From Luxibacter massiliensis (GTDB taxonomy: Bacteria > Bacillota > Clostridia > Lachnospirales > Lachnospiraceae), in assembly GCF_900604355.1 (NCBI RefSeq), contig NZ_UWOE01000002.1, forward strand, positions 186,001 to 250,000: a stretch of 64,000 bases of DNA, given 5' to 3'. Shown in pieces: positions 16,581 to 25,097 of the stretch. The number at the start of each line of letters is the position of its first letter. The first letter of the stretch is position 1. The notes beneath the pieces are model-generated. The model saw nothing but the letters and a program-made list of their open reading frames with translations, searched no databases and had not been told where the DNA came from. Position numbers and translations under genes: made by a program.

Positions 16581-16847
16581 ATGGCTTACGAAAAGGGCAG
16601 CAGACCAGAAGGCGGCTTCAAGAGAAGAGGCCCGGCACGCAGGAGAAAAAAGGTATGCGTATTCTGTGGCAAAGAGAATAATGAGATTGATTACAAAGAT
16701 GTTGCAAAATTAAAGAAATATATCTCTGAAAGGGGAAAAATTCTTCCCAGAAGGATCACAGGAAACTGTGCAAAACATCAGAGAGCTTTGACGGTAGCGA
16801 TAAAGAGAGCAAGACATATTGCTTTGATGCCATACGTTCAGGACTAA
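16581..16847 (+). CDS. rpsR: 30S ribosomal protein S18
   Basis: An 88-residue S18 that binds S6 on the platform. The core contains KVCVFCGKENNEIDYKD, ERGKILPRRITGNCAKHQRALTVAIKRAR and ends ALMPYVQD. The two Cys before position 30 hint at a zinc-type S18, though the usual four-Cys set is not complete. AGGAGG lies ahead of ATG 16581. Confidence 0.98.
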   Translation: MAYEKGSRPEGGFKRRGPARRRKKVCVFCGKENNEIDYKDVAKLKKYISERGKILPRRITGNCAKHQRALTVAIKRARHIALMPYVQD

Positions 16848-16876
16848 TTCTGACAGCGTAAAATATGAATAAGTAA

Positions 16877-16924
16877 GAAAAGCCTTTAAACACTAGGATA
16901 GCAGTGTTTAAAGGCTTTTCTTTT
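16877..16924. terminator. Bidirectional terminator after rpsR
   Basis: An 18-bp perfect stem: GAAAAGCCTTTAAACACT (16877-16894), an 8-base loop, and its complement (16903-16920), followed by TTTTA. The A-rich left flank lets it also end the convergent MFS gene. A decayed copy occurs at 21107-21152. Confidence 0.9.
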
Positions 16925-16928
16925 ATGA

Positions 16929-18173
16929 TTACTGTGTACGGTATTTTTTAGAAAGTAAATAAGAGCCAACCCATCCAAAAAGTGCGCCGACTGTGAGGAT
17001 CAGAAGAAGAATCCAGGCTGTATTATAGGAGCCGCTTGCATCATAGATTGCGGCGACCAGAAGAGAACCAAGCGAGAGGCCAATCTGCGTAAAGCTGTTT
17101 GCGATCCCATAAGCCTCTCCATATTTTTCAGCGCCAAAGATAGCGGAGGTTACAAGGGGCGGTGTTACGGTTCCGATAGCATCTCCGAGACCGAAAAGGA
17201 CAGCCATAATATAAAGTAGGGTTACGTTGCTTCCCATTAGCATAAAGATAAAAGAGACGGCAAATGTTATACAGCCGAATGCAGTACTGACAACAACTCC
17301 GTACCGGTCGTTCAGCCAGCCCAGCACGATTTTTCCAAAGATGCCGATTAACGAATACATGGAGATAATCAGAGCCTGTACCTGCGCGCCGTGCATTTCC
17401 TCAATTGCAGGAGGGAAGTGGCCCAGGGCACCGGTATTGATCAATCCATTGCAGAGCATCCCCAAAATAAAAATCCAGAAGAATACCTTTGTCCAGGATT
17501 CTTTTACACTTAGGGTAAAAGAAGGAGAAGCCTGCGCTGCAGAAGTCTTTGACTGAGCAGCTTCATCACTTCCGTATGGAAGAAGGCCCATATCCTGAGG
17601 TGTTTTCCGCAGAAGGAAGAAGGCTGCAGGGAGCGCCAGGACAAGGATAATCAGCGCCATGATCTGATAAGTGTGGCGCCAGCCATAGTGTTCAAGGAGT
17701 GTAGTAATAATGGGACTGAAAATAGTTCCGCCCACGCCAATTCCGGCCATGGCAATACTCATTGCCAACCCTCTTTTTTTCACAAACCAGTTTGTAATCA
17801 TCATGCTGACAGGAATGAGAGCCGCATTTAAGAAGAAGATTCCGGTAAAGAAAGAGGAAATATAAAGGTGGACTGCATTTTGGGCCAGCGAATAGGATGC
17901 GTAGGAAAGTACAAATCCTACAATGCTGATACACTGAATCCGGCGCATATTTCCTTTCGCAAGCCTGGAAGAGACAATTGGTGAGATAAAGATGCCAAGT
18001 CCCTGCAGAATTGTATTTGCAAGGGTGAAGGCACTTCGGGAGATACCAAGCTCTCCAGTTACCTGGATTAAGAATTTATTACTAAGTGCCATAATCGGAG
18101 GCACCATCGTACAAGTGATAATGAGGCATCCGAAGACAATATACCATCCATAAAAAATTTTTTTCTTATTCAT
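16929..18173 (-). CDS. MFS transporter, OxlT/monocarboxylate-like
   Basis: A 414-residue transporter with about 12 membrane segments in two six-helix halves, separated by a cytoplasmic loop near residues 195-225. The start MNKKKIFYGWYIVFGCLII is typical of the oxalate/formate-antiporter-like MFS group, which carries organic anions; RGLAMSIAMAGIGVGG and NDRYG are family motifs. It follows the amidohydrolase by two bases, so the pair probably imports and hydrolyses the same N-acyl amino acid or related compound, or exports a product. The substrate is unknown. Confidence 0.9.
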   Translation of the reverse strand: MNKKKIFYGWYIVFGCLIITCTMVPPIMALSNKFLIQVTGELGISRSAFTLANTILQGLGIFISPIVSSRLAKGNMRRIQCISIVGFVLSYASYSLAQNAVHLYISSFFTGIFFLNAALIPVSMMITNWFVKKRGLAMSIAMAGIGVGGTIFSPIITTLLEHYGWRHTYQIMALIILVLALPAAFFLLRKTPQDMGLLPYGSDEAAQSKTSAAQASPSFTLSVKESWTKVFFWIFILGMLCNGLINTGALGHFPPAIEEMHGAQVQALIISMYSLIGIFGKIVLGWLNDRYGVVVSTAFGCITFAVSFIFMLMGSNVTLLYIMAVLFGLGDAIGTVTPPLVTSAIFGAEKYGEAYGIANSFTQIGLSLGSLLVAAIYDASGSYNTAWILLLILTVGALFGWVGSYLLSKKYRTQ

Positions 18174-18175
18174 AA

Positions 18176-19345
18176 TTAATGCTCCTTATTCAGCCAATGG
18201 AAAGCACAGGCTGCGTGTGTGGCTGCTCCGTAAGGCAGGACAGCTTCGTCAAAAAGTACGCCTGGATTGTGATGCTGTACGCTGCATCCCTCTACCTTGC
18301 ATCCGATCATAAAGTAAGCGGTGGGAACCTGCTCTGAGATACATGCAAAATCATCAGAAGGAGTTACCTTGTAGTCCGTATGGCATATAAAGTCCGGAAC
18401 GATATGGGAGGCATATTCTGCCAGTTCTGTGGTCAGCTCTGGATCAGAGTAAGTAGACGGTACATCAGAGACGGTCTCATAGTCAACAGACACATGAAAA
18501 GCCTTGCCGGTATATTCACAGATCTCCTGCATTCTTTTCACGAGCCGCCCCCTAAGCTGTTTATTGTATGTGCGCAGTGTTCCCATGAGGATGGCCTGAT
18601 CCGGTACGATGTTAGTCGTGGAACCTGCCTGAAAGGCACCGAAAGTCAGGCTGACTTTCTCAGATGGATCACATTCTCTTGCAATAAGATTCTGAAAAGC
18701 GCTATAAATATGTAGTCCGGCATTAATGGGATCAATCCCTAGATGTGGCATCGCCCCATGACATCCTGAGCCGTGGACAGTAATTTTGAAGCCGTCGCAG
18801 GAAGAAGTCATATAGCCGGTGCCATAGTTCAGAGAGGGCACTGCAGTATCAAGCATGACGTGCATGCCCATAGCCACATCTACAGGAGGGTTGGATAAAA
18901 TACCAGCTTCAATCATTTTCTTAGAACCGGCAAATATTTCTTCGGCAGGTTGGAACATCAATTTGACGTTGCCGTGGAGTTCATTGCGGTGTTCAAAAAG
19001 TATCTGTGCTGCACCGAGAAGCATTGCTGTGTGCAGGTCATGTCCGCAGTTATGTGCGGCATTTGTCTCACTTTGAAACGGAAGATCATTGATTTCGTTC
19101 ATTGGCAGTGCATCCATGTCTGCCCGCAGGAGTATTGTTTTTCCTGGATATGCTCCTTTGATGCATGCGGAAATACCAGATGGGCATATTTCTTCTGGAT
19201 CCAGTCCGATTTCACGCAGACGGTTCATCACATATGAAACTGTTTCCGGCAGATGTTCTCCGGCTTCAGCCCGTCTGTGCAGATGATGCCGGTCTTCCTG
19301 CATCTGGATTTCAAGCTCTTTTGCTCTTTCTAAAAAATGATTCAT
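18176..19345 (-). CDS. M20D amidohydrolase (hippurate hydrolase/IAA-amino acid hydrolase-like)
   Basis: A 389-residue metal-dependent amidase. Metal-site motifs include LLRADMDALPM, HNCGHDLHTAMLLGAA, the catalytic QPAEE and MGMHV, with the dimerisation domain motif HGSGCHGAMPHLGIDPI and a last metal His in VQHHNPGVLFDE. This subgroup releases amino acids from N-acyl, N-benzoyl or indoleacetyl conjugates. AAGGAGGAG precedes ATG 19345. It is the first gene of a two-gene operon with the MFS transporter and lies opposite a regulator gene. Confidence 0.92.
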   Translation of the reverse strand: MNHFLERAKELEIQMQEDRHHLHRRAEAGEHLPETVSYVMNRLREIGLDPEEICPSGISACIKGAYPGKTILLRADMDALPMNEINDLPFQSETNAAHNCGHDLHTAMLLGAAQILFEHRNELHGNVKLMFQPAEEIFAGSKKMIEAGILSNPPVDVAMGMHVMLDTAVPSLNYGTGYMTSSCDGFKITVHGSGCHGAMPHLGIDPINAGLHIYSAFQNLIARECDPSEKVSLTFGAFQAGSTTNIVPDQAILMGTLRTYNKQLRGRLVKRMQEICEYTGKAFHVSVDYETVSDVPSTYSDPELTTELAEYASHIVPDFICHTDYKVTPSDDFACISEQVPTAYFMIGCKVEGCSVQHHNPGVLFDEAVLPYGAATHAACAFHWLNKEH

Positions 19346-19394
19346 GCAAACTCCTCCTTAATCGCATTTAAAGAATATATAAAGATATGTCTTT

Positions 19395-19422
19395 ATTATA
19401 ACATTCATACAGAATGTGTCAA
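19395..19422 (-). promoter_or_regulatory. Promoter and operator of the amidohydrolase operon
   Basis: On the minus strand TTGACA (19422-19417), a 16-base spacer and TATAAT (19400-19395). The spacer contains the inverted repeat ACATTC-ATACA-GAATGT (19401-19417), placed so that a bound protein would block polymerase. The divergent regulator at 19542 is the natural candidate. Confidence 0.6.
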
Positions 19423-19541
19423 TATACTTTAGGAAAAATGTGAGATATGCACAAAGTTGAGAATACTTTTGAAATAAAAAAGGGTGCCCGTTTTTGGTAA
19501 ATGTGTTACTATTAGAAAAGAGAAAGGGCAGGAGGCTTAGA

Positions 19542-20849
19542 ATGATTAGGAAAATTGCAGTGGTTACAACGGATTTTTTAGGAGAATTTATTTGTAATAC
19601 GTTGGATGAATTAAATCTGGGCTTTGCGTACCGGATTTTTGTTTACCATACATTTGAAGATTTAAAAGAAATCTATAAAGATATTACAGAAGAATATGAC
19701 GGGATTCTGACCAGCGGGAGCTTTCCGGCACATATGATAAAGCTTTATTATCCGAGAGAAGAGCGGCCGATCTGTTTTTTTAATACGGATGAATCGGCCA
19801 TGTACCGACTTCTCTTGATTTTGTTGCAAAGGAACAGAGAGCTGGATTTTGATCGTGTTTATGCAGATATTATACAGATGTTCGGCGGGGATCTTAAGGC
19901 ATTTGCGGAGGGCAGGGAAAATATGCCTGATATTAGCGGACTCTCAGAGGAGGAATTCAGTCTTGAGAGAATGCTGCATCTTGAACAGGAGCAGTATGAG
20001 AAGCACCTGGAGCTGTGGAGGGGAGGAAAGACAGATCTGTCTATTACAAGGTTTTCCAGTATTGTCCTAAGGCTGCGTGAAGCCGGGGTAAACGTCTATT
20101 TTCCATATCCAGGACAACCGTATATCCGGGAAGTGTGCGGAAGTCTCCTTGAAAAGATTGAGAAAAAGGAGTTAGAGGAGCATCAGCCTGGAATTGTTAT
20201 CATTAAAATAGCTGCCTCTGAAAAAGCCTTTTCACAAGAGCTTGACCTGAACTATGTTCGTCTTGAATCACTGATGACAGAATATCTCAAAGAATGGATG
20301 ATGGATTATTCTATAAAGCGTTATCATTATGGAATGGAGATTGTTACATCTAGGAAGGTGATTCTAGAGTGGACAGAAGACCTGACTGAGGATCGGGTGG
20401 GAGTTTATCTGAAAAGCAAAAAAACTGCATGGGGTTTCAGTATTGGCTATGGGCTTGGGATGGGGCTTGCACAGACAAGAATGAATGCGCTTAGCGCCTG
20501 CCACGAAGCAGAGCTCAGAAAAAATGTGAGTTATCTGATGAGCGAGAGGGAGGAGTTGATAGGTCCCCTTGGCCAGGGTGCAGAGTTTATTTTAAAGGTA
20601 GAAAGTAGTGCAGGGCCGGAGATGGAATCCAGTTTGTCGCCGCTTACTTTGAAAAAGGTGTTTGCGGCCATGGATGCGGCGCCAAAAAAAGAGATTACGG
20701 CGCAGGAGCTGGCTTTTCGCCTTGGAGTGACAAAGAGAAGTGCCAACCGAATGCTTGCGGCACTTGAAAAGGAGGGGACACTGCAAGTGGCCTATAAGAA
20801 ACGAATGACTTCCAGAGGACGTCCGGAAAGTGTTTTTGTGAGATTGTAA
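19542..20849 (+). CDS. Predicted transcriptional regulator with C-terminal winged helix
   Basis: A 435-residue protein. The N-terminal region (residues 1-100) looks like a mixed alpha/beta sensing domain (AVVTTDFLGEFICNTLDEL, GILTSGSFPAHMIKL) recalling the PrpR-type N-terminus. A middle region ending in WGFSIGYGLGMGLAQTRMNALSACHEAE resembles a nucleotide-cyclase-like fold. The last 65 residues form a helix-turn-helix (ITAQELAFRLGVTKRSANRMLAALEKEGTL). AGGAGG sits six bases before ATG 19542; the in-frame start at 19494 has none. It is divergent from the M20-MFS operon and most likely controls it. I do not recognise a named family. Confidence 0.75.
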   Translation: MIRKIAVVTTDFLGEFICNTLDELNLGFAYRIFVYHTFEDLKEIYKDITEEYDGILTSGSFPAHMIKLYYPREERPICFFNTDESAMYRLLLILLQRNRELDFDRVYADIIQMFGGDLKAFAEGRENMPDISGLSEEEFSLERMLHLEQEQYEKHLELWRGGKTDLSITRFSSIVLRLREAGVNVYFPYPGQPYIREVCGSLLEKIEKKELEEHQPGIVIIKIAASEKAFSQELDLNYVRLESLMTEYLKEWMMDYSIKRYHYGMEIVTSRKVILEWTEDLTEDRVGVYLKSKKTAWGFSIGYGLGMGLAQTRMNALSACHEAELRKNVSYLMSEREELIGPLGQGAEFILKVESSAGPEMESSLSPLTLKKVFAAMDAAPKKEITAQELAFRLGVTKRSANRMLAALEKEGTLQVAYKKRMTSRGRPESVFVRL

Positions 20850-21106
20850 ACAGGTTTTTCGACTGGGGCAGAAGTTGGTTTTATCTTATATACTGGATGG
20901 GGTAAGAAAATAATAAGGGATGAACTGAATCATCCATGCCGTATGTTGTCAGGAGAGGAAACCCGGTATATGGGAATCGTAAATTGCTAGACAGAATCTG
21001 CAAAACATTCCTGGGTGTGCTGTGAAAGTGGTGTAGTGAAAATTCAGTAAAAAAAGTGCGGAAAGTAAAGGGTATAATAATTTATGCCATACGTCTAGGA
21101 GTATGC

Positions 21107-21152
21107 AAGAAAAGCCTCTAGGCACTGAAATATCAGTGTTTAAAGGTTTTTT
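21107..21152 (+). terminator. Decayed copy of the rpsR terminator
   Basis: AAGAAAAGCCTCTAGGCACTG and CAGTGTTTAAAGG followed by six T can still form an imperfect stem. Relative to 16877-16922 one arm has changed, leaving mismatches. Confidence 0.65.
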
Positions 21153-21230
21153 CTATATTTCTTCAAAATTTAAATAAAGTAGAGGCCAAAAGTGAAATGT
21201 TTGAAGTGTGGTGCCTGTCAGTAAAATTCA

Positions 21231-21239
21231 TGGTATAAT
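21231..21239 (+). promoter_or_regulatory. Extended -10 promoter of maf
   Basis: TGG followed by a perfect TATAAT (21234-21239), 33 bases before the maf ATG. No good -35 element is visible at the standard distance. Confidence 0.45.
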
Positions 21240-21272
21240 ATTTATGCAATTTTGCTATAAGGAGAAAATGCT

Positions 21273-21854
21273 ATGAAAAAAATAATACTTGGATCGGCAT
21301 CTCCCCGGAGGAAGGCTTTAATGGAGCAGATGGGAGCTGAATTTGAGGTGAAGGCCAGTTTCGGGGAAGAGATATACAAAAGTACTGTTCCTGAAGAGAT
21401 TGTAAAAGAACTTGCCACGATGAAAGCTCAAAATGTAGCAGCTGACTTAAATGCTCAAAATATAATTGTAATAGGGGCAGATACAGTAGTAGCGCTTGAC
21501 GGAAGTGTTTTGGGAAAGCCTAAGGACGAAGTGGACGCGTTCGGGATGCTTAAAAGCCTGCAGGGGAGGGAACATGAAGTATTTACCGGGGTGTCCCTCC
21601 TGGATTTTAGTGAAACGGGCGCCTGTAAACCCCATGTGTGTGCGGTAGGGACCAAGGTGTTTGTCCATAATATGGATGACAGTGAGATCCTGGCATATAT
21701 CCAGAGTGGAGAACCCATGGATAAGGCAGGCGCCTATGGGATACAGGGAAAATTTGCAGCTTATATAGACAGAATTGAAGGTGATTATTACAATGTGATG
21801 GGACTGCCTATTTCCCGCCTGTATCAGTTATTAAAAGAAATTGGGCAAATGTAG
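21273..21854 (+). CDS. maf: Maf-family nucleoside triphosphate pyrophosphatase
   Basis: A 193-residue house-cleaning enzyme that hydrolyses dTTP/UTP and modified nucleotides. It begins IILGSASPRRKALMEQMG, the phosphate-binding SxSPRR motif, and keeps IIVIGADTVVALDG, LGKPKDE and MDKAGAYGIQGKFAAYI. Length equals the family norm. RBS AAGGAGAAA precedes ATG 21273. It is followed by a convergent peptidase gene with three bases between stops. Confidence 0.96.
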   Translation: MKKIILGSASPRRKALMEQMGAEFEVKASFGEEIYKSTVPEEIVKELATMKAQNVAADLNAQNIIVIGADTVVALDGSVLGKPKDEVDAFGMLKSLQGREHEVFTGVSLLDFSETGACKPHVCAVGTKVFVHNMDDSEILAYIQSGEPMDKAGAYGIQGKFAAYIDRIEGDYYNVMGLPISRLYQLLKEIGQM

Positions 21855-21857
21855 GAT

Positions 21858-22412
21858 TTATACAATAGTCCAGAGTGAGTGGCCATTGTCACGGAGCCAT
21901 TTTTGCTGCTTCTTATAATCAGGCAGGATGGATCCCACAATGGCATAAAAGGCAGATGAATGGTTCATCTCTCTTCTGTGCGCCAATTCATGCACCACTA
22001 TATAGTCCAGCACATCGCCGGGGGCGAAGATAAGCCTCCAGTTAAAGTTCAAATTTCCCTTAGACGAACAGCTGCCCCAGCGGGTTTTCTGTTCACGGAT
22101 AGATATCCGGCCATAAGTTACGCCCATAATTGCGGCATAATATGCAGTTTTTTGAGTAAAAACACTCCGGGCAGTTTGTATATATCTGTTCCGGTCATAG
22201 TCAGAGAGAGGGGGAGGGCTTTTAGGACAATTTTGCCTTGCCCTCTCTATATGCTTCAAAATCCATGGTTCCTTTTCTTTCAGAAAAGCTTCGATAGAAG
22301 CAGCCGGGTATCCCCTGGGGGCGCGGACCTTTACCGATCCCTCCACTGTGATTTGCACAGCAAGAGATTTACGGCTGCTATATATAATTTCATAGGAAAA
22401 TGGCTGTGCCAT
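21858..22412 (-). CDS. YgjP-like zinc metallopeptidase
   Basis: A 184-residue protein of the DUF45/YgjP (WLM/SprT-like) group. The zinc motif VVHELAHRREMNHSSAF supplies two His within HExxH and a third His downstream. The preceding EQKTRWGSCSSKGNLNFNWRL is the family signature. ATG 22412 has GAGGTG six bases upstream; a GTG at 22421 is also in frame but overlaps the ribosome site. Its substrate is unknown. Confidence 0.9.
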   Translation of the reverse strand: MAQPFSYEIIYSSRKSLAVQITVEGSVKVRAPRGYPAASIEAFLKEKEPWILKHIERARQNCPKSPPPLSDYDRNRYIQTARSVFTQKTAYYAAIMGVTYGRISIREQKTRWGSCSSKGNLNFNWRLIFAPGDVLDYIVVHELAHRREMNHSSAFYAIVGSILPDYKKQQKWLRDNGHSLWTIV

Positions 22413-22439
22413 ATGAATCACCTCGTGAACATTTTAACA

Positions 22440-22495
22440 GGGGACGTAATAAAGTGCAAGAAGGCTACGTCCCAAATTAACAAAAGACCTGTACC
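22440..22495 (-). repeat. GGTACAGGTC hairpin repeat, copy 1
   Basis: Reading the minus strand: GGTACAGGTCT (22495-22485), a spacer, then GGGACGTAG and, after a short loop, an ATTACGTCCC arm. One arm has decayed (CTACGTCCC against GGGACGTAAT). It lies between the peptidase and moaA. Confidence 0.7.
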
Positions 22496-22535
22496 TTTTT
22501 GGAGGGGTGCGTGGCTGTTCTCCGACTATAAAAAT

Positions 22536-22563
22536 TTGCGGGTATAGCATTCTTATCTAAAAT
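22536..22563 (+). promoter_or_regulatory. Possible promoter of the moaA-mod operon
   Basis: TTGCGG (22536-22541), 16-base spacer, TAAAAT (22558-22563), about 100 bases before moaA. No molybdenum-cofactor riboswitch was recognised in the leader. Confidence 0.35.
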
Positions 22564-22665
22564 TACCTATCTGATATAAGTTACAAAGGAAATGAAAGAG
22601 CTTGATTAGCGGATTTTCTGGAGAACTGACAAAAGCAGGGTTCTGTTATTGGAGGCAGAAAGATT

Positions 22666-23631
22666 ATGATAGACGGAAAAGGAAGAACTATAGACTATAT
22701 GAGAATATCCATAACTGACAGATGTAATCTCCGGTGCAGATACTGTATGCCAAAGGACATCCAGTGGATGGCCCCGGAAGAGATTTTAACATACGAGGAG
22801 ATAGAGGAGGTATGCAGGCAGGCGGCAGCTTTGGGCATTAGTAAATTAAAGGTGACAGGAGGGGAGCCTTTGATAAGAAAGGGATGCGTGAGTTTGATGG
22901 GGAAATTAAAGCAGATCCCTGGAATTTGCCAGGTGACGCTGACCACCAATGGCATCCTGCTGGAGCAGTCTATAGAAGAATTGTGCAGCGCTGGGGTGGA
23001 TGGGATTAATATCAGCCTGGATACTTTGGATAGGGAGACTTTTAGGCGGATTACTGGGGCAGATAAGCTGGGCCAGGTATTGGATGGAATTAAGGCATCG
23101 GTATGTCATGGTGTAAATACGAAAATCAATGTGGTCCTGCAGGAGGGCGTAAATGCCGGGGAGTGGGACGGCCTTCTTGCAATGGCACAGGAATGGCCTG
23201 TGGATGTAAGATTTATTGAGATGATGCCCATTGGGGGCGGGGAAGAGTGCCGGGGGATTTCCAATCAGTATCTGCTTAAGATGATCATGGATAAATATGG
23301 GCGGCTGGCCAGAGATGCTGAAGGACATGGGAACGGACCGGCAGTCTATTACCGCCTTCCTGGTTTTTTAGGCAGCATAGGGTTTATAAGTGCTGTCCAT
23401 GAAAAATTTTGCACAGCATGCAACCGTATACGTATGACTGCAGATGGGGAGATAAAGCCTTGTCTTTGCTATGGCGGGGGCGGTTCTGTAAAGCGGGCGC
23501 TTCGAGAGGGAGATAAGATGGAGGTTCGCCGGATTTTGGGGCAGGCCATTAAAGGGAAGCCAGAGGGGCACTGTTTTGAAAGGAAACAGGATATGACAGA
23601 GGCCAGGAAAATGGTGCAGATTGGAGGCTGA
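22666..23631 (+). CDS. moaA: GTP 3',8-cyclase MoaA
   Basis: A 321-residue radical SAM enzyme for the first step of molybdopterin synthesis. The N-terminal cluster motif is CNLRCRYC (about residue 20) and the C-terminal cluster Cys lie in FCTACNRIRMTADGEIKPCLC; GGEPLIRKG binds SAM. It starts MIDGKGRTIDYMRISITDRC, typical of the family, with TTGGAGG upstream. MoaC, MoaE and MoeA are not in the window. It heads a block with a MOSC protein and the molybdate transporter. Confidence 0.96.
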   Translation: MIDGKGRTIDYMRISITDRCNLRCRYCMPKDIQWMAPEEILTYEEIEEVCRQAAALGISKLKVTGGEPLIRKGCVSLMGKLKQIPGICQVTLTTNGILLEQSIEELCSAGVDGINISLDTLDRETFRRITGADKLGQVLDGIKASVCHGVNTKINVVLQEGVNAGEWDGLLAMAQEWPVDVRFIEMMPIGGGEECRGISNQYLLKMIMDKYGRLARDAEGHGNGPAVYYRLPGFLGSIGFISAVHEKFCTACNRIRMTADGEIKPCLCYGGGGSVKRALREGDKMEVRRILGQAIKGKPEGHCFERKQDMTEARKMVQIGG

Positions 23632-23634
23632 GGT

Positions 23635-24123
23635 ATGGGAAAAGTGGTTGGGATATGCATTAGTGAGAAACGTGGGACGAAGAAGAATCCCCTGCCAGAG
23701 GCTGATATTGTAGAAGGGTGGGGGATAGAAAGGGATGCCCATGGAGGCAATTGGCATCGCCAGGTGAGCCTCCTGCCCTATGAGAAAATAGAGGCATTCC
23801 GCGAGAGAGGGGCGGAGGTGGCCCAGGGGGATTTTGGGGAGAATATAATTGTACAAGGAATTGATCTGAAAAATCTTCCTTTAGGGGCAAGGATTAATAT
23901 TAATAAGGCAGTGCTGGAGCTGACGCAGGTTGGGAAGGAGTGTCACAGCCATTGTGAGATTTACCAGAGCATGGGAGACTGTATTATGCCCAGGGAAGGA
24001 GTATTTGCCAGAGTAGTGGCTGGAGGGCATATCCGGGTTGGTGATAGGGTTGAGGTTATATTGCCTGCCGGGTCAGAAAATGGGAAGGATAAGATTATGA
24101 AGGATAAAGGAGGAAAAAAATGA
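23635..24123 (+). CDS. MOSC domain protein
   Basis: A 162-residue MOSC-domain protein. This family binds or transfers sulfurated molybdenum cofactor. Visible are the N-terminal GKVVGICISEKRGTKK, HGGNWHRQVSLLP, GDFGENI and the conserved Cys segment VGKECHSHCEIYQ followed by PREGVFARVVAGG. The two Cys in CHSHC may carry sulfur or metal. It starts three bases after moaA and overlaps modA by four, so all are cotranscribed. A fused MogA domain, common in relatives, is absent. Confidence 0.92.
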   Translation: MGKVVGICISEKRGTKKNPLPEADIVEGWGIERDAHGGNWHRQVSLLPYEKIEAFRERGAEVAQGDFGENIIVQGIDLKNLPLGARININKAVLELTQVGKECHSHCEIYQSMGDCIMPREGVFARVVAGGHIRVGDRVEVILPAGSENGKDKIMKDKGGKK

Positions 24124-25031
24124 AAAAGAAAATGTTGGCGGTAATTATGACAGGTATCATGGCAGTCAGTGCGGCAGGATGCGGAGGCAGTGCAGGCGGG
24201 GCAGAAGAAAAACAGGCTGGGACGGAAAGGACTAAAGAGGCAGAGGCCCAGGAGGAATCAGACGTACTTGGTGATACAGAAATCCAGGTGTTTATTGCAG
24301 CAAGCCTGAACACAGCCATGACAGACCTTGCTGAGAAGTATAAGGAAATCCAGCCCAATGTGAAGGTTACATTTAATGCGGACAGTTCGGGTACATTGCT
24401 GACACAGATTCAAGAGGGGTATGAATGTGACCTATTCTTTTCAGCAGCACAGAAACAAATGGACCAGCTGGAGGAGGACGGCCTTGTGAAAGAAGGGACA
24501 AGGGCCAATGTATTGAATAACCAGGTAGTAGTTATTACGCTCAAAGACAGTAAAACAAAAGTGACTGGCCTGGAAACACTTGGAGAGGCAGAAAGTATAG
24601 CCTTGGCAGGGGGCAGTGTCCCAGTTGGCAAGTATACAAGGCAGGCTTTGATGAATCTTGGCATTTTGGAGAGAACAGAAGCGCCGGATGCAGTTACCAC
24701 TGAGGAATTGTCAAAGGCACTTGGAGGTGTGGAGATCAGTGAGCAGGACAATGTAAGCAAGGTACTTTCGGCTGTGGTAGAAGGTTCCTGCGAGGTAGGC
24801 ACTACTTATTATTCTGATACATATGGCTATGAGGATGATCTGGATATTTTAGAGACAGTCAGCTATGATCTGACAGGGGATGTTATTTATCCTATTTGCC
24901 AGGTAGTAAATGAGGAGGCGGATGAACTGCAGGCTAAAGCGGCGGCAGATTTCTATCAGTTTATACTTTCAGATGAGGCCAAGGAAGTATTTGACGCGTA
25001 TTATTTTGATACAGATTTAGAGAGGCAGTAA
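24120..25031 (+). CDS. modA: Molybdate-binding lipoprotein ModA
   Basis: A 303-residue extracytoplasmic binding protein. A lipoprotein signal is clear: basic MKKKM, a hydrophobic stretch and a lipobox ending AAGC at Cys21. The mature part has the ModA phrases FIAASLNTAMTDLAEKY, FNADSSGTLLTQIQEG and CDLFFSAAQKQMD, with ligand-contact Ser/Asp positions kept. RBS AAAGGAGGAAAAAA. It captures molybdate (or tungstate) for ModBC. Confidence 0.94.
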   Translation: MKKKMLAVIMTGIMAVSAAGCGGSAGGAEEKQAGTERTKEAEAQEESDVLGDTEIQVFIAASLNTAMTDLAEKYKEIQPNVKVTFNADSSGTLLTQIQEGYECDLFFSAAQKQMDQLEEDGLVKEGTRANVLNNQVVVITLKDSKTKVTGLETLGEAESIALAGGSVPVGKYTRQALMNLGILERTEAPDAVTTEELSKALGGVEISEQDNVSKVLSAVVEGSCEVGTTYYSDTYGYEDDLDILETVSYDLTGDVIYPICQVVNEEADELQAKAAADFYQFILSDEAKEVFDAYYFDTDLERQ

Positions 25032-25097
25032 TTTTAAAGACTGTATGCAAGTGTCCCAGGGTGCTCATGGGCAAGGCTAAAATGTAGGGAGGAAATC

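Larger units (their letters stand above)
20850..21272. other. Intergenic region with decayed rpsR 3' end
   Basis: About 420 bases. The right part (21084-21152) matches the rpsR 3' end plus its terminator in three ordered blocks (ATGCCATACGT; AAGAAAAGCCT; AGTGTTTAAAGG). An extended -10 for maf follows near 21231. The left 230 bases show nothing recognisable. Confidence 0.6.

Noticed and set aside
22500..22665. Molybdenum-cofactor riboswitch before moaA
   Set aside because: No matching conserved core or paired stems were found in the leader.
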